Shown here in pieces: positions 1 to 10,882 of a stretch of DNA of 64,000 nucleotides (positions are counted from its first letter, which is position 1; every line of letters starts with the position of its first letter). This DNA is from Thelonectria olida (lineage: Eukaryota > Ascomycota > Sordariomycetes > Hypocreales > Nectriaceae): positions 1-64,000 of the forward strand of contig JAGPYM010000026.1 in assembly GCA_020736575.1 (NCBI GenBank). The letters are read 5' to 3'. The position numbers were made by a program, and so were the translations under genes. Below the pieces are notes generated by a model, which saw only the letters and a list, made by a program, of their open reading frames with translations, had not been told where the DNA came from and ran no database searches.

Positions 1-2230
1 TTTATTAGTAAAATAGAATGGGTTAAAATAGTTTTATTTAAAGTAGTAAGAGGCAACTTATATTATAAAATAGAAGGGTTTATTAAATTGTTTTTAATAG
101 ACTATTTAATTATATAACTTATATATTAAAAGTTAACTTATTTTCTATTAAATTAAATATAAAAGAGTGCAATTTGGAAACTTTTATAAGTAAATTGCTT
201 TTAATTATTTTAATTATTATTTTAATACAGCTTATAAGAGTAGGCTATTAAAATATTAGAAAGGGTGGCCTTTTATAGCTTAAGGCAGGCTATAAAAAGT
301 ATTAAATTAGAGGATTAAATAGAATAGGTTGTTTAGTAAGTAAGAGCTAGAAAGGTAATATTAGTTACCTTTTAAAAGGCGTTTTTTTAAAATAGTATAA
401 AGTTTTTTACTTTTTAATATCTATTTTAATATTAGGGAGGGTAGTATTTTTTAAATATTAAAAAAAAAATAAAAGTAATTATAATAAGTATACTTTTAGT
501 AATTAATTACAATAATAGTACTTATAAATTAAAGCCTATTTTTAAATTAGTAAAAACTTTTTACTTAATCTCTTTTTATAGCTTTATATATTTATTTTAA
601 TTATAATTAAAATGCTAACTTTTATTTAATTCCTTATACTATTAAGTATTTTAAATTTTAAGAATTATTTAATTTCCTAATAATATTGCTATTTTAATAT
701 ATATTTTTAAATTTGAATTTTTCTATATTAAAAGTACTTTAAGTAGTAAGTTATTTACTTAAGGTTTTAATACTATTATAAATAGATTTATTTATTTTTA
801 AGGAGGGTATAATATAAAAAGTTAAAATATTAATAATATAAATAAAACTTACTTATTTAATAATAGTTTTTTTTCTTTTCTTTTAGTTAATTAGTTTAAT
901 TAAAAATTATTATATAATAGTAAAGGTACTAAATACAAAGTAGGAAAGTTTAAAGTTAACTAGATACCTAATTAAATTTCTATTTTTTAGTTTTTTAGTT
1001 TTTTTATTTCTTTTTATCTTTTTATAGCTAGTTTGTTTTAATAGTTTTAAAGTATTATTATTAAGCTAACTTAATAGCTTAATAGCTTATTAATTTCTAA
1101 TATAATTTCAAATTTAATAGTAAGAGTAATAATATAATCTAAGTTCTAATAGAAGTAATTATAAAAGGTAAATAGGTAAAAAATAGAGTAATAGAAACCT
1201 AGAGGAAAATTAGCTCTTATTTACAATTAGTTATAACTATAAATAAAAAATAAAATAAAAAAATAAATAAACTAAATAATTAAAAAAGGAATAAGTTAAA
1301 ATTATTAAAATAAATTAGAAAAATTAGAGTAAGAACTTAATAGAAACTATAAAAGAAACATAATATTTATTTTTAAAAGTTTTTAAGCTCCCTTTTTAAA
1401 TCTAAACAATTTAAATTAGTAAGAAGCTTAAACTATTTAATTTTTATTAACTTCTAATAAAAATCCTCCATTTTTATTATTACATTTTCTATTAATAACC
1501 CACTATTACTATTATACTAATTATAAAAGTTTTATAAGTTATATATTTATTAAAATTCTATATTTAATTTTAAAAAAAAATATTAATAGTAATAAAAGTA
1601 AAAAAAATAATAAATTATTAAATAAAATAAATTAAATATAATTAAATAAAATAAATAAAGTATAATTAAATATAAATAAAAGTTTTTAAAATATATAATT
1701 TATTTTAAATAATATTTAAATAAAATATAAAACTATTATAATTTTAAATTTAATTATATTATATAATATAATTTTATAATTTATTATTAAATATATTTAA
1801 TTATTAATTAATTATTATAAAATATATAACTCTTTTTATTTATTAATTAATATAATATTTTAACTTTTTTATTAATATAAACTTAATAAATATTAAATTT
1901 ATATAATAAAAAACTATTTAATATATTATATAATAAGTTTAAAAAAATTTAATATTAAATATAATATTTAAACTTTTATAAAATAATAAGTTTTTAAAAT
2001 ACTATTTTATATAATTTTAATTAATATAAAAAATATATATTATTTTATAATTATATAATTTATTTTAAAATACAAGTAAAAGTAATAATAAAAATAAATA
2101 ATAGTAAAAATATAATAATAGTAAAAAGTATAATAATAATAAAAAGAAGCTAAAAAGAGTACTAGAAATTTACTAAAAGTATTAATATTTAGTTTTATTA
2201 TTTATACTAGTTATTATTAACTACTTAAAT
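1..2230. other. AT-rich RIP-like degenerate block
   Basis: This stretch is overwhelmingly A and T, dominated by TTA/TAA/ATA words, with no usable reading frame on either strand. It ends abruptly near 2230, where base composition becomes ordinary. Such AT isochores are typical of ascomycetes in which repeat-induced point mutation converts CpA to TpA in duplicated DNA. No transposon protein can be recognised, so the original element cannot be named. The neighbouring HeLo gene carries transition-type lesions consistent with the same process leaking into flanking DNA. Confidence 0.8.
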
Positions 2231-2240
2231 TATATATCTC

Positions 2241-3075
2241 TCACTCCGCGTACCGATTCCTAATATAAACCACAGAAGAACCTTTCGTAAAGACATAACC
2301 AGCTTCTTTCACCGTTCGATCCATAACGCTAATTCCAGAACTCCACGCGTCATTGCCCCAGTCATTCCCAAGTCGCACTATCGCCTCATCTTCGCTCACA
2401 ATATGCTGTACATGGTTCTTCACCCCAATCAGTCTGACTTTCTCCGCGATAGCTTCACAGAAAAGCTGACCAGTACCGGCTGCAGCGTCTTGGAGGGCCC
2501 ACAAACTGCCTTAGTCGCTCACATCCTCGATCATCGTCTCCACAATCTGGCGGCGTTTGGCCTTCTCGGCAGGGAATAGCTTCTCCAGCTCGTCCGTGAC
2601 ATTGGTGAATTGGTCAATTAGATTCTCGAAATTCTGGCCGTCATAGAGAACCCAGGTTGTTTTCTGATGAACCTCGTCTGCTTCTGCCGTCGGTGGATCC
2701 TTTGAGCCAACCGGCTCGTGACTGTGGTTCTTGATGCTGGATGCACACCAAGTCTTCCACGCTAGCATTCAGCTCGTACCGTTTTGATGAATTCTGCATA
2801 CTTTGAAAAAGGACGGACATTTTTTCCAAGATGGCTCGAGCGAGCTGTACTTCTTTGTCGCCGGGCGCCTCGGTAGTCAACCGAGCGTTATTGATGTCGA
2901 CGGCTTCATCCCAGCTGACCAGTCGGAATCCGGCAATATCGAGCTTGAGGTGGCATTACTCGAAGTCTCGTGCGAAATGACGACCTAGTTGGATGTATTT
3001 GAAGCATTCGACACCTTGGTCCAAAAGTGCCGCCAACCCCAAGGCGCCGGCCACCGTTTCAAACATTTCAGCCAT
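2241..3075 (-). pseudogene. HeLo-domain (HET-S-type) cell-death protein, broken
   Basis: Read on the minus strand from an ATG at 3075, the translation starts MAEMFETVAGALGLAAL and continues through the FKYIQLGRHF-type motif that identifies the N-terminal HeLo (prion-inhibition and propagation) domain. In the family this alpha-helical domain is a membrane-disrupting cell-death executor. The frame is broken three ways: an in-frame TAA about 40 codons in (near 2957), a frameshift around 2740-2770, and a second in-frame TAA at 2511-2513. Both stops could come from CAA by C-to-T transition. Beyond the last stop the frame runs to 2241 and contains two spaced HET-s-like repeats, one starting near 2378 (V-R-L-G-N) and one near 2270 (V-Y-I-R-N, Gly replaced by Arg). 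The gene lies against the AT-rich block and diverges from the NLR gene. No functional protein is expected. Assignment rests on motif recognition, not a search. Confidence 0.8.
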
Positions 3076-4711
3076 TTTCCATGTCGGTCGGGCTCGTTCT
3101 CTGAAGAGTTGGAATGTGGCTGCAGCTCCGAAATGCGCGAGGTGCGATTAGAGAACCCCCCCAAGCTGGTGAAGAAATAGGTACAGATACACCGCACGCG
3201 ATACCCACTATTCGAAGCCAAATGTCCGGGCCAGTTGCGTGTGCGGTGTTTTGTTTCACCTGTTTGCCGCCTTCTGGCAGGTAGACACACTGCTACAGTG
3301 GCATTATACGCTGCGGTCGTGGCAGTGCGTGCAGCCGTGCATGCTTGTTTGAGCTGCGTCCATTCGCCCCTCGAAAGAAAAGCATTCCCTGAACTGCTGC
3401 GCCGTGGTGGGTGCTCCCGCGTCCTAACCTCGGACCGCATCGAGCCTTTGAGCCTGGGGAAGCACAGAATTGTTTGCTCTCCACAATCTCCGAACAAAGG
3501 GGCTGCGTAGGGGTTGTAATCGACTTGGTCTATTATTTGTAAGAATAGGTTTTACGAAGTCATGTCTCGTAAGAACGGTGTAGTTAATTGTTAGGCTTGA
3601 TCGTTTGGTAATGGGATGTTTGGAGACAAAGATGCCATGACCCAATGCCCAACCTAACCTGGAGCATGGGGTCTGCGCTCGACAGACGAGCCAACAAACA
3701 GGGGTGGAGGGCTGAACTACGCGATGAAGCTGATGCAATCACTCAATGGTTTTTTTATTCAATATCCGCCGTCACTAGAAAAAAAGGAGCAATAGGAAAA
3801 AGTTGCCTTTCGTTTAGTATGGACATCTGCTCTATTCAGATTTCCTCGATAATCGTGCTTCAAGCGGGTGGCGGCCGCCGATTGTGTCCCCTACGAGCAA
3901 GACGGCAGTGTTCCTTATCGTCATACTGGATGGTGACTAGGTGACCATGGACTAAGAAGCGTCAGCTACCAGCAATAAACCTGGCATTCGGGGTGATTCA
4001 TCGCCAACCATTGTAGACAGTTATGGTCGAATTAGGCACTGCCGTAGTTGAACTTGTCGTTGCAACGGCTTGGGAAGTCGTGTCGAGAGTAGGTTGGCTC
4101 CACGAGAAGTAGCTGTCTCGGGCGATACTAGGTCGGTCTTACTTCGGGAGGCATTTTGCCCTCTGGGAAGACTCTGTGTTTGAGGACCTAGACTTGATTA
4201 ACTAAATGCTTGTCCGCTAAGCATCTTTATTTGTAATATTTAGGGAGTTTGGGATGTCAAACGTCAGCTGAACTGCCGCTAATAAGGGCAAGGCAAAAAA
4301 GTAAAAATAATGCCTGCGAGATACAGCGCTTAGATGGACGCCACTAGGATACACTTGGCTTAGGTGTGATGTGGTGGCAGTGTCATGGATGGCGGGTCCC
4401 ATGGCCTGATTCTTGCATGCAACGGTACAAAAATAATGGTGAGGGGAGACCTTAAGGGTGTTAGTAAGTTCACCAAACTTGAGGCATCTGTTTAACATTG
4501 AGTGGGTACGGTACCGAGTTGGAGCCTTAAAGCGCTTAAAGAGAAATCATGTCCTGGTTTGTACTGGTAATGCTGCAGTAAGCGCTTGGAAAGGGGGCTT
4601 AATGGGCTAATCAGTTTATTGGAGTCTGGCCTCCAGGGCGCTCGTTCCACGTTGATATTTGGGTCGTGGGTAATTGAAGCGAGGTTTCTTTCCTTTATCA
4701 ACAATTTCAAA
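3076..4711. other. Intergenic, between divergent HeLo relic and NLR gene
   Basis: About 1.6 kb separates the two divergent start codons. Several short open frames occur on both strands between 2985 and 3950, but none has a recognisable domain, a splice-consistent extension or a good start context. The interval presumably holds the upstream regions of both genes. An alternative upstream ATG for the NLR at 4586 lies in this interval in frame. Confidence 0.5.
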
Positions 4712-7700
4712 ATGTCGTCAAAACCTGGCGACAATCACAATAATGCAACAAACAAGGTTGAAAACCTAGATGCTCGCGATCACTCACAAGTGCATATTGG
4801 TAACCGCATAGCAATCAGCAACTACAACGGGCCGAATCGATGCCTTACCGATTTGCGATTGACTGACCCTCGCGACGATAAAAGTCGCATCGAGGACACA
4901 AAGGGTGGTCTTTTGGAGGCCTCGTACAGGTGGATTCGAGATCATGAAACCTTTCGGCAATGGCGGAGCGGCGAAGAAGGCACATTGCTCTGGATCAAGG
5001 GCGACCCTGGCAAAGGGAAGACTATGCTCCTGTGTGGCATTATCGATGAACTTAAAACCGAACCCGGGGCTTGCTTGGCATACTTCTTCTGTCAGGCCGC
5101 TGATGATCGACTCAACAACGCAACGGCTGTGCTGCGCGGCCTTGTCTGGCTCCTAATCTCTCAGGAGCCATCACTGATCTCACATATCCAAAAAAAGTAT
5201 GATCATTCAGGCAGGGCTCTATTTGAAGATGGAAACTCATGGTACGCCATGTCGGATATCTTCAAAGACATCTTGCAGAGTATGCCCTTACAGAAGTACA
5301 CTCTTCTCGTCGTGGACGGCCTCGATGAGTGCCGCACAAGGCTGCAAGAATTGCTCCGGTTGATTATTCAAACAAGCTCCTCGTGTCGAGCCAAATGGAT
5401 CATATCTAGTCGCAACTGGATAATGATTGAGGAGGTGCTACTAGAAGCCAACAAACAACAGCTTCAACTATGTCTCGAGTTGAACCAAGACTCGATTTCG
5501 GATGCTGTTCGTATCTACATTGAGAATCAGGTCGAGAAACTAGCACACCGCAAAAACTATGATGACAAAATACGGAAAGCTGTTCATCACCACCTGGTTT
5601 CTAACGCCCAGGATACCTTCCTCTGGGTATCTTTGGTCTGTCAAGAGCTCACCAAAGTCCGGGAGAGGCACACCATCAAAAAGCTGGAGTCATTCCCGCC
5701 AGGACTTGATCCTATCTATGAACGAATGATGAATCAAATCCGTGACTCAGATGATTTGGACCTTTGCAAGGAGATCCTGGCTGTTGCATCAGTTGCATAC
5801 CGCCCCGTCACTGTGAAAGAGCTGGCGTTTCTTGTTGGACCACTCGAGGAATATCGCGACGATGTTAACACCTTGAATGAAATCATCGGATCATGCGGCT
5901 CTTTCTTGACTCTACGAGAAGGAGTCATGTACTTTGTACATCAATCGGCGAAGGACTTTCTACTCTCAAGGACATCTAACGAAATCATGCCCTCTGGCAT
6001 CCCCAATCAACACCGAGCCATTTTCTCAATATCGCTAGAGATTCTGTCAAGGAACCTTTGCCGTGATATATACAACTTACGCGATCCAGGGTTTCCCATT
6101 GACCAGGTGTGCCCACCCGATCCTGATCCATTAGGACCAATCCAGTATTCTTGCCTGTATTGGATTGAGCATCTCCTTGACTCGGTTAACCCGCAAAACG
6201 GAACCTCGACGTACAACGAAATGCTCCTTGCCTTCTTTCAACAAAAGTATCTCTGCTGGTTGGAAGCTCTTAGTCTTTTGCAGAGCGTACCGCAGGGAAC
6301 TCTTGCAATGCAGAAGCTGGAGGCTTACTCTGTGAGTGTCGTACAACTTTGTCAATTAATCCCGAAAATTGCTAATGGTCATAGAAAACGGAAGAGATAC
6401 AACAACCAGTGGATCTGATTCGAGATGCGTGTCGCTTTGTCGTCTCTCACAGCGGGACTATCAAGATTGCTCCACTACAAGTCTATATCTCTGCGCTTGT
6501 ATTCAGTCCTTCTCGCAGCCTAATCAGAGAGATATTTAAAGAGGACGCACTAATTTGGGTGGTTTTAAATCCAGCCGTGGAAGAAAACTGGAACCCATGT
6601 CTGCAGACCATCGAGGGTCATACTTGGGCCGTAAGATCCGTAGCCTTCTCCCCAGATGGTCTACGGCTGGCATCAGGTGCGGACGATAGTACCGTCAAGA
6701 TTTGGGATACAACAGGCCGCTGCGTCGCTAAGCTTACTGGTCATACTGGCCCAGTCCGAGCAGTAACCTTTTCGGCCGATAGCCAAAAGGTTGCATCGGC
6801 TTCACTTGACCAGACAGTTAAGATCTGGAATATAGCGACATCTCACTGCAACGTTACAATCGAGGGCATCATTGGTACGGTGTGGTTCTTGATTTTCTCA
6901 CCTGATGGCCAGAGAGTTACGTCTATGTCAAAAGATATGACAATTCAAGTCTGGGATCTAGTGGAAGGCTATTGCGTTGAGACACAAGAAGGCCACGGCG
7001 ACCAAGATCCTGCTACAACAATAGCCGGCATCTCAGCAGACGGTGAACAGTTCGCAATGAGTTTAAACGACCGAACCTTGATAATAAAGGATGGAAAGGC
7101 CGATTCCTGTGTCGCCAGGTTCGACGACCATCCTGGACTGGTAAACTCAGTGGCTTTCTTGACTGGTAGTCAGTGGATTGCATCTGGCTCAGACGACATT
7201 ACGACTCTCAAGATTTGGGACATAGAAACAGGCCATCGGGTTGCCAATTTCAACGGTCACATCGGCCCAATATCCTCAGTTGCATACTCGGCTAGCACCC
7301 GGCGGATCGCATCTGGTTCATTCGACAATACGATCAAGATCTGGGATGCTTCACTCAATCTCGGGGCCTCAGCAACGGGCAATAGTATTGATGAGACCAA
7401 CGGAAAACTTGTGCATGTTCACTCAGTCACCTTCTCAACTGATGGTCGGAGGCTTGCGTCTTGCTCCTCTGATGGTACTGTCAAGATCTGGGATACGTCG
7501 ACGGGCCAACTTTCTGCTACCTTTCGGGGCAGTTATGGCCTAAGATCAGTAACCATCTCGGCTAATAACCAGTGGGTTGCAGCGGGTTCAGACAATGACC
7601 ACATTCAGATTTGGGATATTGAAACCAGTCGTCAGGTTCAGATACTTAGGGGTCATAAACATTCCGTAAGATCAGTCGTCTTCTCAGCCGATAATCGGCT

Positions 7701-8349
7701 GCTCGTATCTGGTTCTTTGGATAAGACCATTAAGATCTGGGATGTGGCTTCTGGAGATTGTATTAGGTCGCTGGAAAAGCATGACCACAAAGTGGCATCA
7801 GTAAATATCTCACCTGACAACCAGATGATCATATCAGGTTCATTCCACAACACGGTGGAGATCTGGGATGTGGCCACGGGCGACTGGTCTGCAATACTTT
7901 TGGGCCATATTGCGGCGGTACAAGCAGTGGCCTTTTCAACTGACAGCCAGCGGGCCGCGTCGAGTTCGAATGATCAGACAATCAGGATATGGAATGTAGC
8001 TATGCGCTCTTGTATCAGCGAAGTTTTCACTGGCGGTGTTACAGCTCAACTCTCATTTCATCCCGAACATGACTCTCAGTTGTGTACCAAATTCGGAGTT
8101 TTAGACCTGAATCTTTTTCCAACCACTAAGGGCAAGCGACCGAGGACTCTCCCTAGATTTTCTAAATATATCGGCTACGGTATACAGGCTGATGGTAAGT
8201 GGATTATGAAAGATGGGGCTAATGTTGTTCGACTGCCTTGGGAATATCAACCAAAAGCATCGGCTGCGATGGGAACAATCGTTGCGATTGGCTGCCGGAC
8301 AGGCCGGGTCCAACTAATGCGGTTCTTACCAAATAGGCTGGATATTTAA
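4712..8349 (+). CDS. NACHT-WD40 NLR-type STAND NTPase
   Basis: Two exons, 4712-6331 and 6385-8349, joined by a 53-bp phase-0 intron (GTGAGT..GCTAAT..ATAG), give 1194 residues. Residues 45-95 hold the RCLTDLRLTDP-type linker common before fungal NACHT domains. Walker A GDPGKGKT is at 97-104 and a Walker B-like VVDGLDEC at about 199-206. The second exon carries about eleven WD40 repeats (roughly residues 612-1150, most ending KIWD or IWN), some degenerate. Fungal proteins of this layout (HET-E/HET-D, NWD2 and relatives) are signal-transducing ATPases that sense non-self through WD repeats and trigger cell death through an N-terminal domain or a partner. Here the N-terminus is short, with no HET or HeLo domain, but contains V-H-I-G-N at residues 27-31, resembling a HET-s-like amyloid motif. 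The likely partner is the divergent HeLo gene, now broken. The first ATG of the frame (4586) would add 42 residues; 4712 was chosen because downstream sequence is family-like. Confidence 0.85.
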
Positions 8350-9067
8350 ATATACAGCTGGAGTTGAGTGACTGACCACGTTCCGGGAAACCTGGCCCCG
8401 TTGCGAGCCATTAACTTAATACTACCACTAGTTGTTGTCAGTCCATGCTAATCTCGCCTGTACTGGAAATGCGTTCATACGTAACATACTAGAGTGACTG
8501 TGCGTGATCCTGTTTGGCCACTGGTAGGCACTCGGAGGAACCTTGTGATGGAAGCCTACAAGAGTACTAGCGATTTGTGCTCCCACGTCGTCTTGTAGGA
8601 TCGTCTCCGCAGTCGCCCACTTCTATATATCACAAGGGGCGCCTATTAACATTCGCCCCTAGGTATTATTTGCTGGCAATTTAACTAAAATCGCCCATAT
8701 AAATTAGTGCGTATAGCCTAGGCTCTAGAGTAATATTGCTTAGAGTTAGGCCGGATTGTTAATTAGTTTAAATTTTCTAATTTTAAATTTAGGTTTAATT
8801 ATAATTAACTTAAGTTTAGGGCTATAAAAAAAAGGAATTTATAATTATATTTACTATTTTACTTATTAAAAAAAACTTAAAAAATTAGCTTAAATTAAAG
8901 TTATAAATTATAAATAATATTATATAATTTAATAAAAAGTATTAAATATTTATTTATTAATATTATAAAATAGCAGTTTAGCTTAATATTGCATTTCTAG
9001 TATAAGTATTAACTAATAGAATAGATATCAACAGATACTTCTTACTAAAGTTCTTATAAATACAGAA
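8350..9067. other. Intergenic with second AT-rich RIP-like block (about 8640-9060)
   Basis: The first 290 bp are ordinary composition and probably contain the NLR 3' end. From about 8640, and most strongly from 8750, the sequence becomes AT-rich with TTAATTA and AATTTA words and no open frame. The block ends at about 9060 inside what was the acyl-CoA dehydrogenase gene. Confidence 0.65.
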
Positions 9068-9985
9068 ATGGTAGAGTAGCGGTGCTGGGGACGCAAGATG
9101 CGAGCTGTACATCGGCATGGGGAAGGCTAATCCCAAATGCCCCAACCCTCATCGGCAGCAGTCAGTCATTTTCGTACCAGCTCGGACGGCTGGAATTACA
9201 GTCCATCGCATGTTGTCCGTCTTCGGTTACGACAACGCGCCCCACGGCCATGGCCACATTTCCTTCCACAATGTCCGTATCCCCGCGTCCAACCTTGTGC
9301 TTGGTGAGGGGAGAGGGTTTGAGATTATTCAGGGAAGGCTCGGTCCTGGTAGGATACATCATACCATGCGGTGCATTGGCGCGGTAAGACTCCAGGGAGC
9401 ATCCTTGCATGCGAACGCCGGTGCCCATTTCATCATATCGACGAGGGCTAATTCATGTGCTAGGCCGAGCGTGCTCTTGACCTAACCCTAGCTCGTATAT
9501 ACGATCCAGCAAAAACACCATCTGGAAAGATGCTCCACGAACACGGATTGGTTATCAGCCAAGTTGCTCAAGCACGCATTGAAATCGACCCTTGCCGACT
9601 AGTAGTGTTGAATGCCGCCATCAAGATTGACAACGAGGGTGCAAAACTTGGAATGAAAGAGATAGCCGAGGCCAAGATTGCCGTCCCCCAGATGTTGGGT
9701 CGGGTTCTCGACAATGCCATTCAAGTCTATGGCGGTGCTGGTGTGAGTCAAGATACTCCCCTGGCATACATGTGGGCATCCGCTAGAACTATGAGACTCG
9801 TTGATGGTCCTGATGAAGTCCATATCTTGCAACTGGGGAAAAGGGAAGGCCGGCGGGCGGGGATTATCAGAGACCGCTTGCGAGCACAGAAGGTTTTGGA
9901 GGAGACAATGTTCGAGCAGTACAGGTTGAATAAAGTCGATGCTCTCGACATGGGGTGGACCAGTGAAACAAAGCCGAAGTTGTGA
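9068..9985 (+). pseudogene. Acyl-CoA dehydrogenase, 5'-truncated remnant
   Basis: From about 9070 the plus strand encodes the middle and C-terminal part of an acyl-CoA dehydrogenase of the ACAD10/11-like type: an SGAGD strand motif, [25 protein letters not shown], then [20 protein letters not shown]. An intron at 9384-9463 (GTAAG..GGCTAATTC..GCTAG) joins it in frame to [15 protein letters not shown] and the C-terminal helical domain with QVYGGAGVSQDTPLA and RLVDGPDEVH, ending at TGA 9985. The FAD and acyl-CoA binding N-terminal half is missing; upstream is AT-rich. A TAG at about 9073 falls where the family normally has Trp, a G-to-A change as expected from RIP. The enzymes oxidise acyl-CoA to enoyl-CoA in beta-oxidation or branched-chain breakdown. 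The 3' half is well preserved, so loss is probably recent. It lies upstream of an AtuA-like gene on the same strand. Confidence 0.8.
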
Positions 9986-10882
9986 GCATATTAGTGTATT
10001 TCTATCCAAGAGCCACTTTCTTCAAAATATTCAATCGATATGGTCGCAGTGCAACAGCTTAGTCCGAAGTGATTTGTGCATAACCCCCTCCTAAATACCG
10101 AGACACTTCGAGGCTCCGCATGGTAGGTCTAGCTGGGAATCGTTTGCGAGAGATGCTCATGTGGTGTCCAGCCGTTGCTTTGCTTTTGAGCTACGGCCTC
10201 AACAAACTAGCTCTCAGTAGAACATCCCCATGTTAGTAACTATGCAGTTGACAAAAACCATCTTCAAAGCTCACGGTATCATAGACCATTGTGCTTGCGA
10301 AACGTGTTATTGAAAGTCATGGACAATCTATGACATCACAAGTGGTAATGGCATACTGCGTACATGAGTCAGTTCTAGTTCAATCGTGATGACGCGCTAC
10401 CAACTACCGATCCAGAACCATGTTGGCTTGACATGAGTAATGGCATGTGGGTGACGATTCGAAGGGAAATCCACGACGCGACTGTGTCATGTATTGACCT
10501 TGATTTGACCATCCCTCATTCATGCTGCGTAGGTTTGCAAAGCATGTCAAGAAACATTGTTGACAAACCGGATAACTACGAATTGACTTGCAAGAGCCCC
10601 CAAGCCTCATGCGTAGAGTCTAAGAAGTGTTTGAGGCAGAAGAATTCAAGAGAAATGTCTGCACATGACTAATTCCATGCCACCTCTCCCTCGCATTCAT
10701 TAAGTAATCTAAGTTTGGCTGAGTCTACTCCCACTTTGGCGCAACACAGCATAAAGACCCGGAATCAATTCCAATATCCTACGCCGTTGCAGCCTCACAT
10801 TTGTTCAACCACGCGTATCACCTGAACCACAACTCCAAATTCTGCCACCCATCGTCACTCTTCACTCACTTCACAAGACGCA
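9986..10882. other. Intergenic, upstream of AtuA-like gene
   Basis: About 900 bp without a credible gene. The final 80 bp before the ATG at 10883 are C/A and C/T-rich (CATCGTCACTCTTCACTCACTT), as usual for fungal 5' untranslated leaders. Nothing else recognisable was found. Confidence 0.45.

Noticed and set aside
1..2230. Mitochondrial DNA insertion because of high AT
   Set aside because: The word pattern (TTA/TAA, CpA depletion) and lack of any mitochondrial gene fit RIP-like decay better.
2985..3497. 170-codon minus-strand frame upstream of the HeLo relic
   Set aside because: It overlaps the relic's start in another frame and has no recognisable content.
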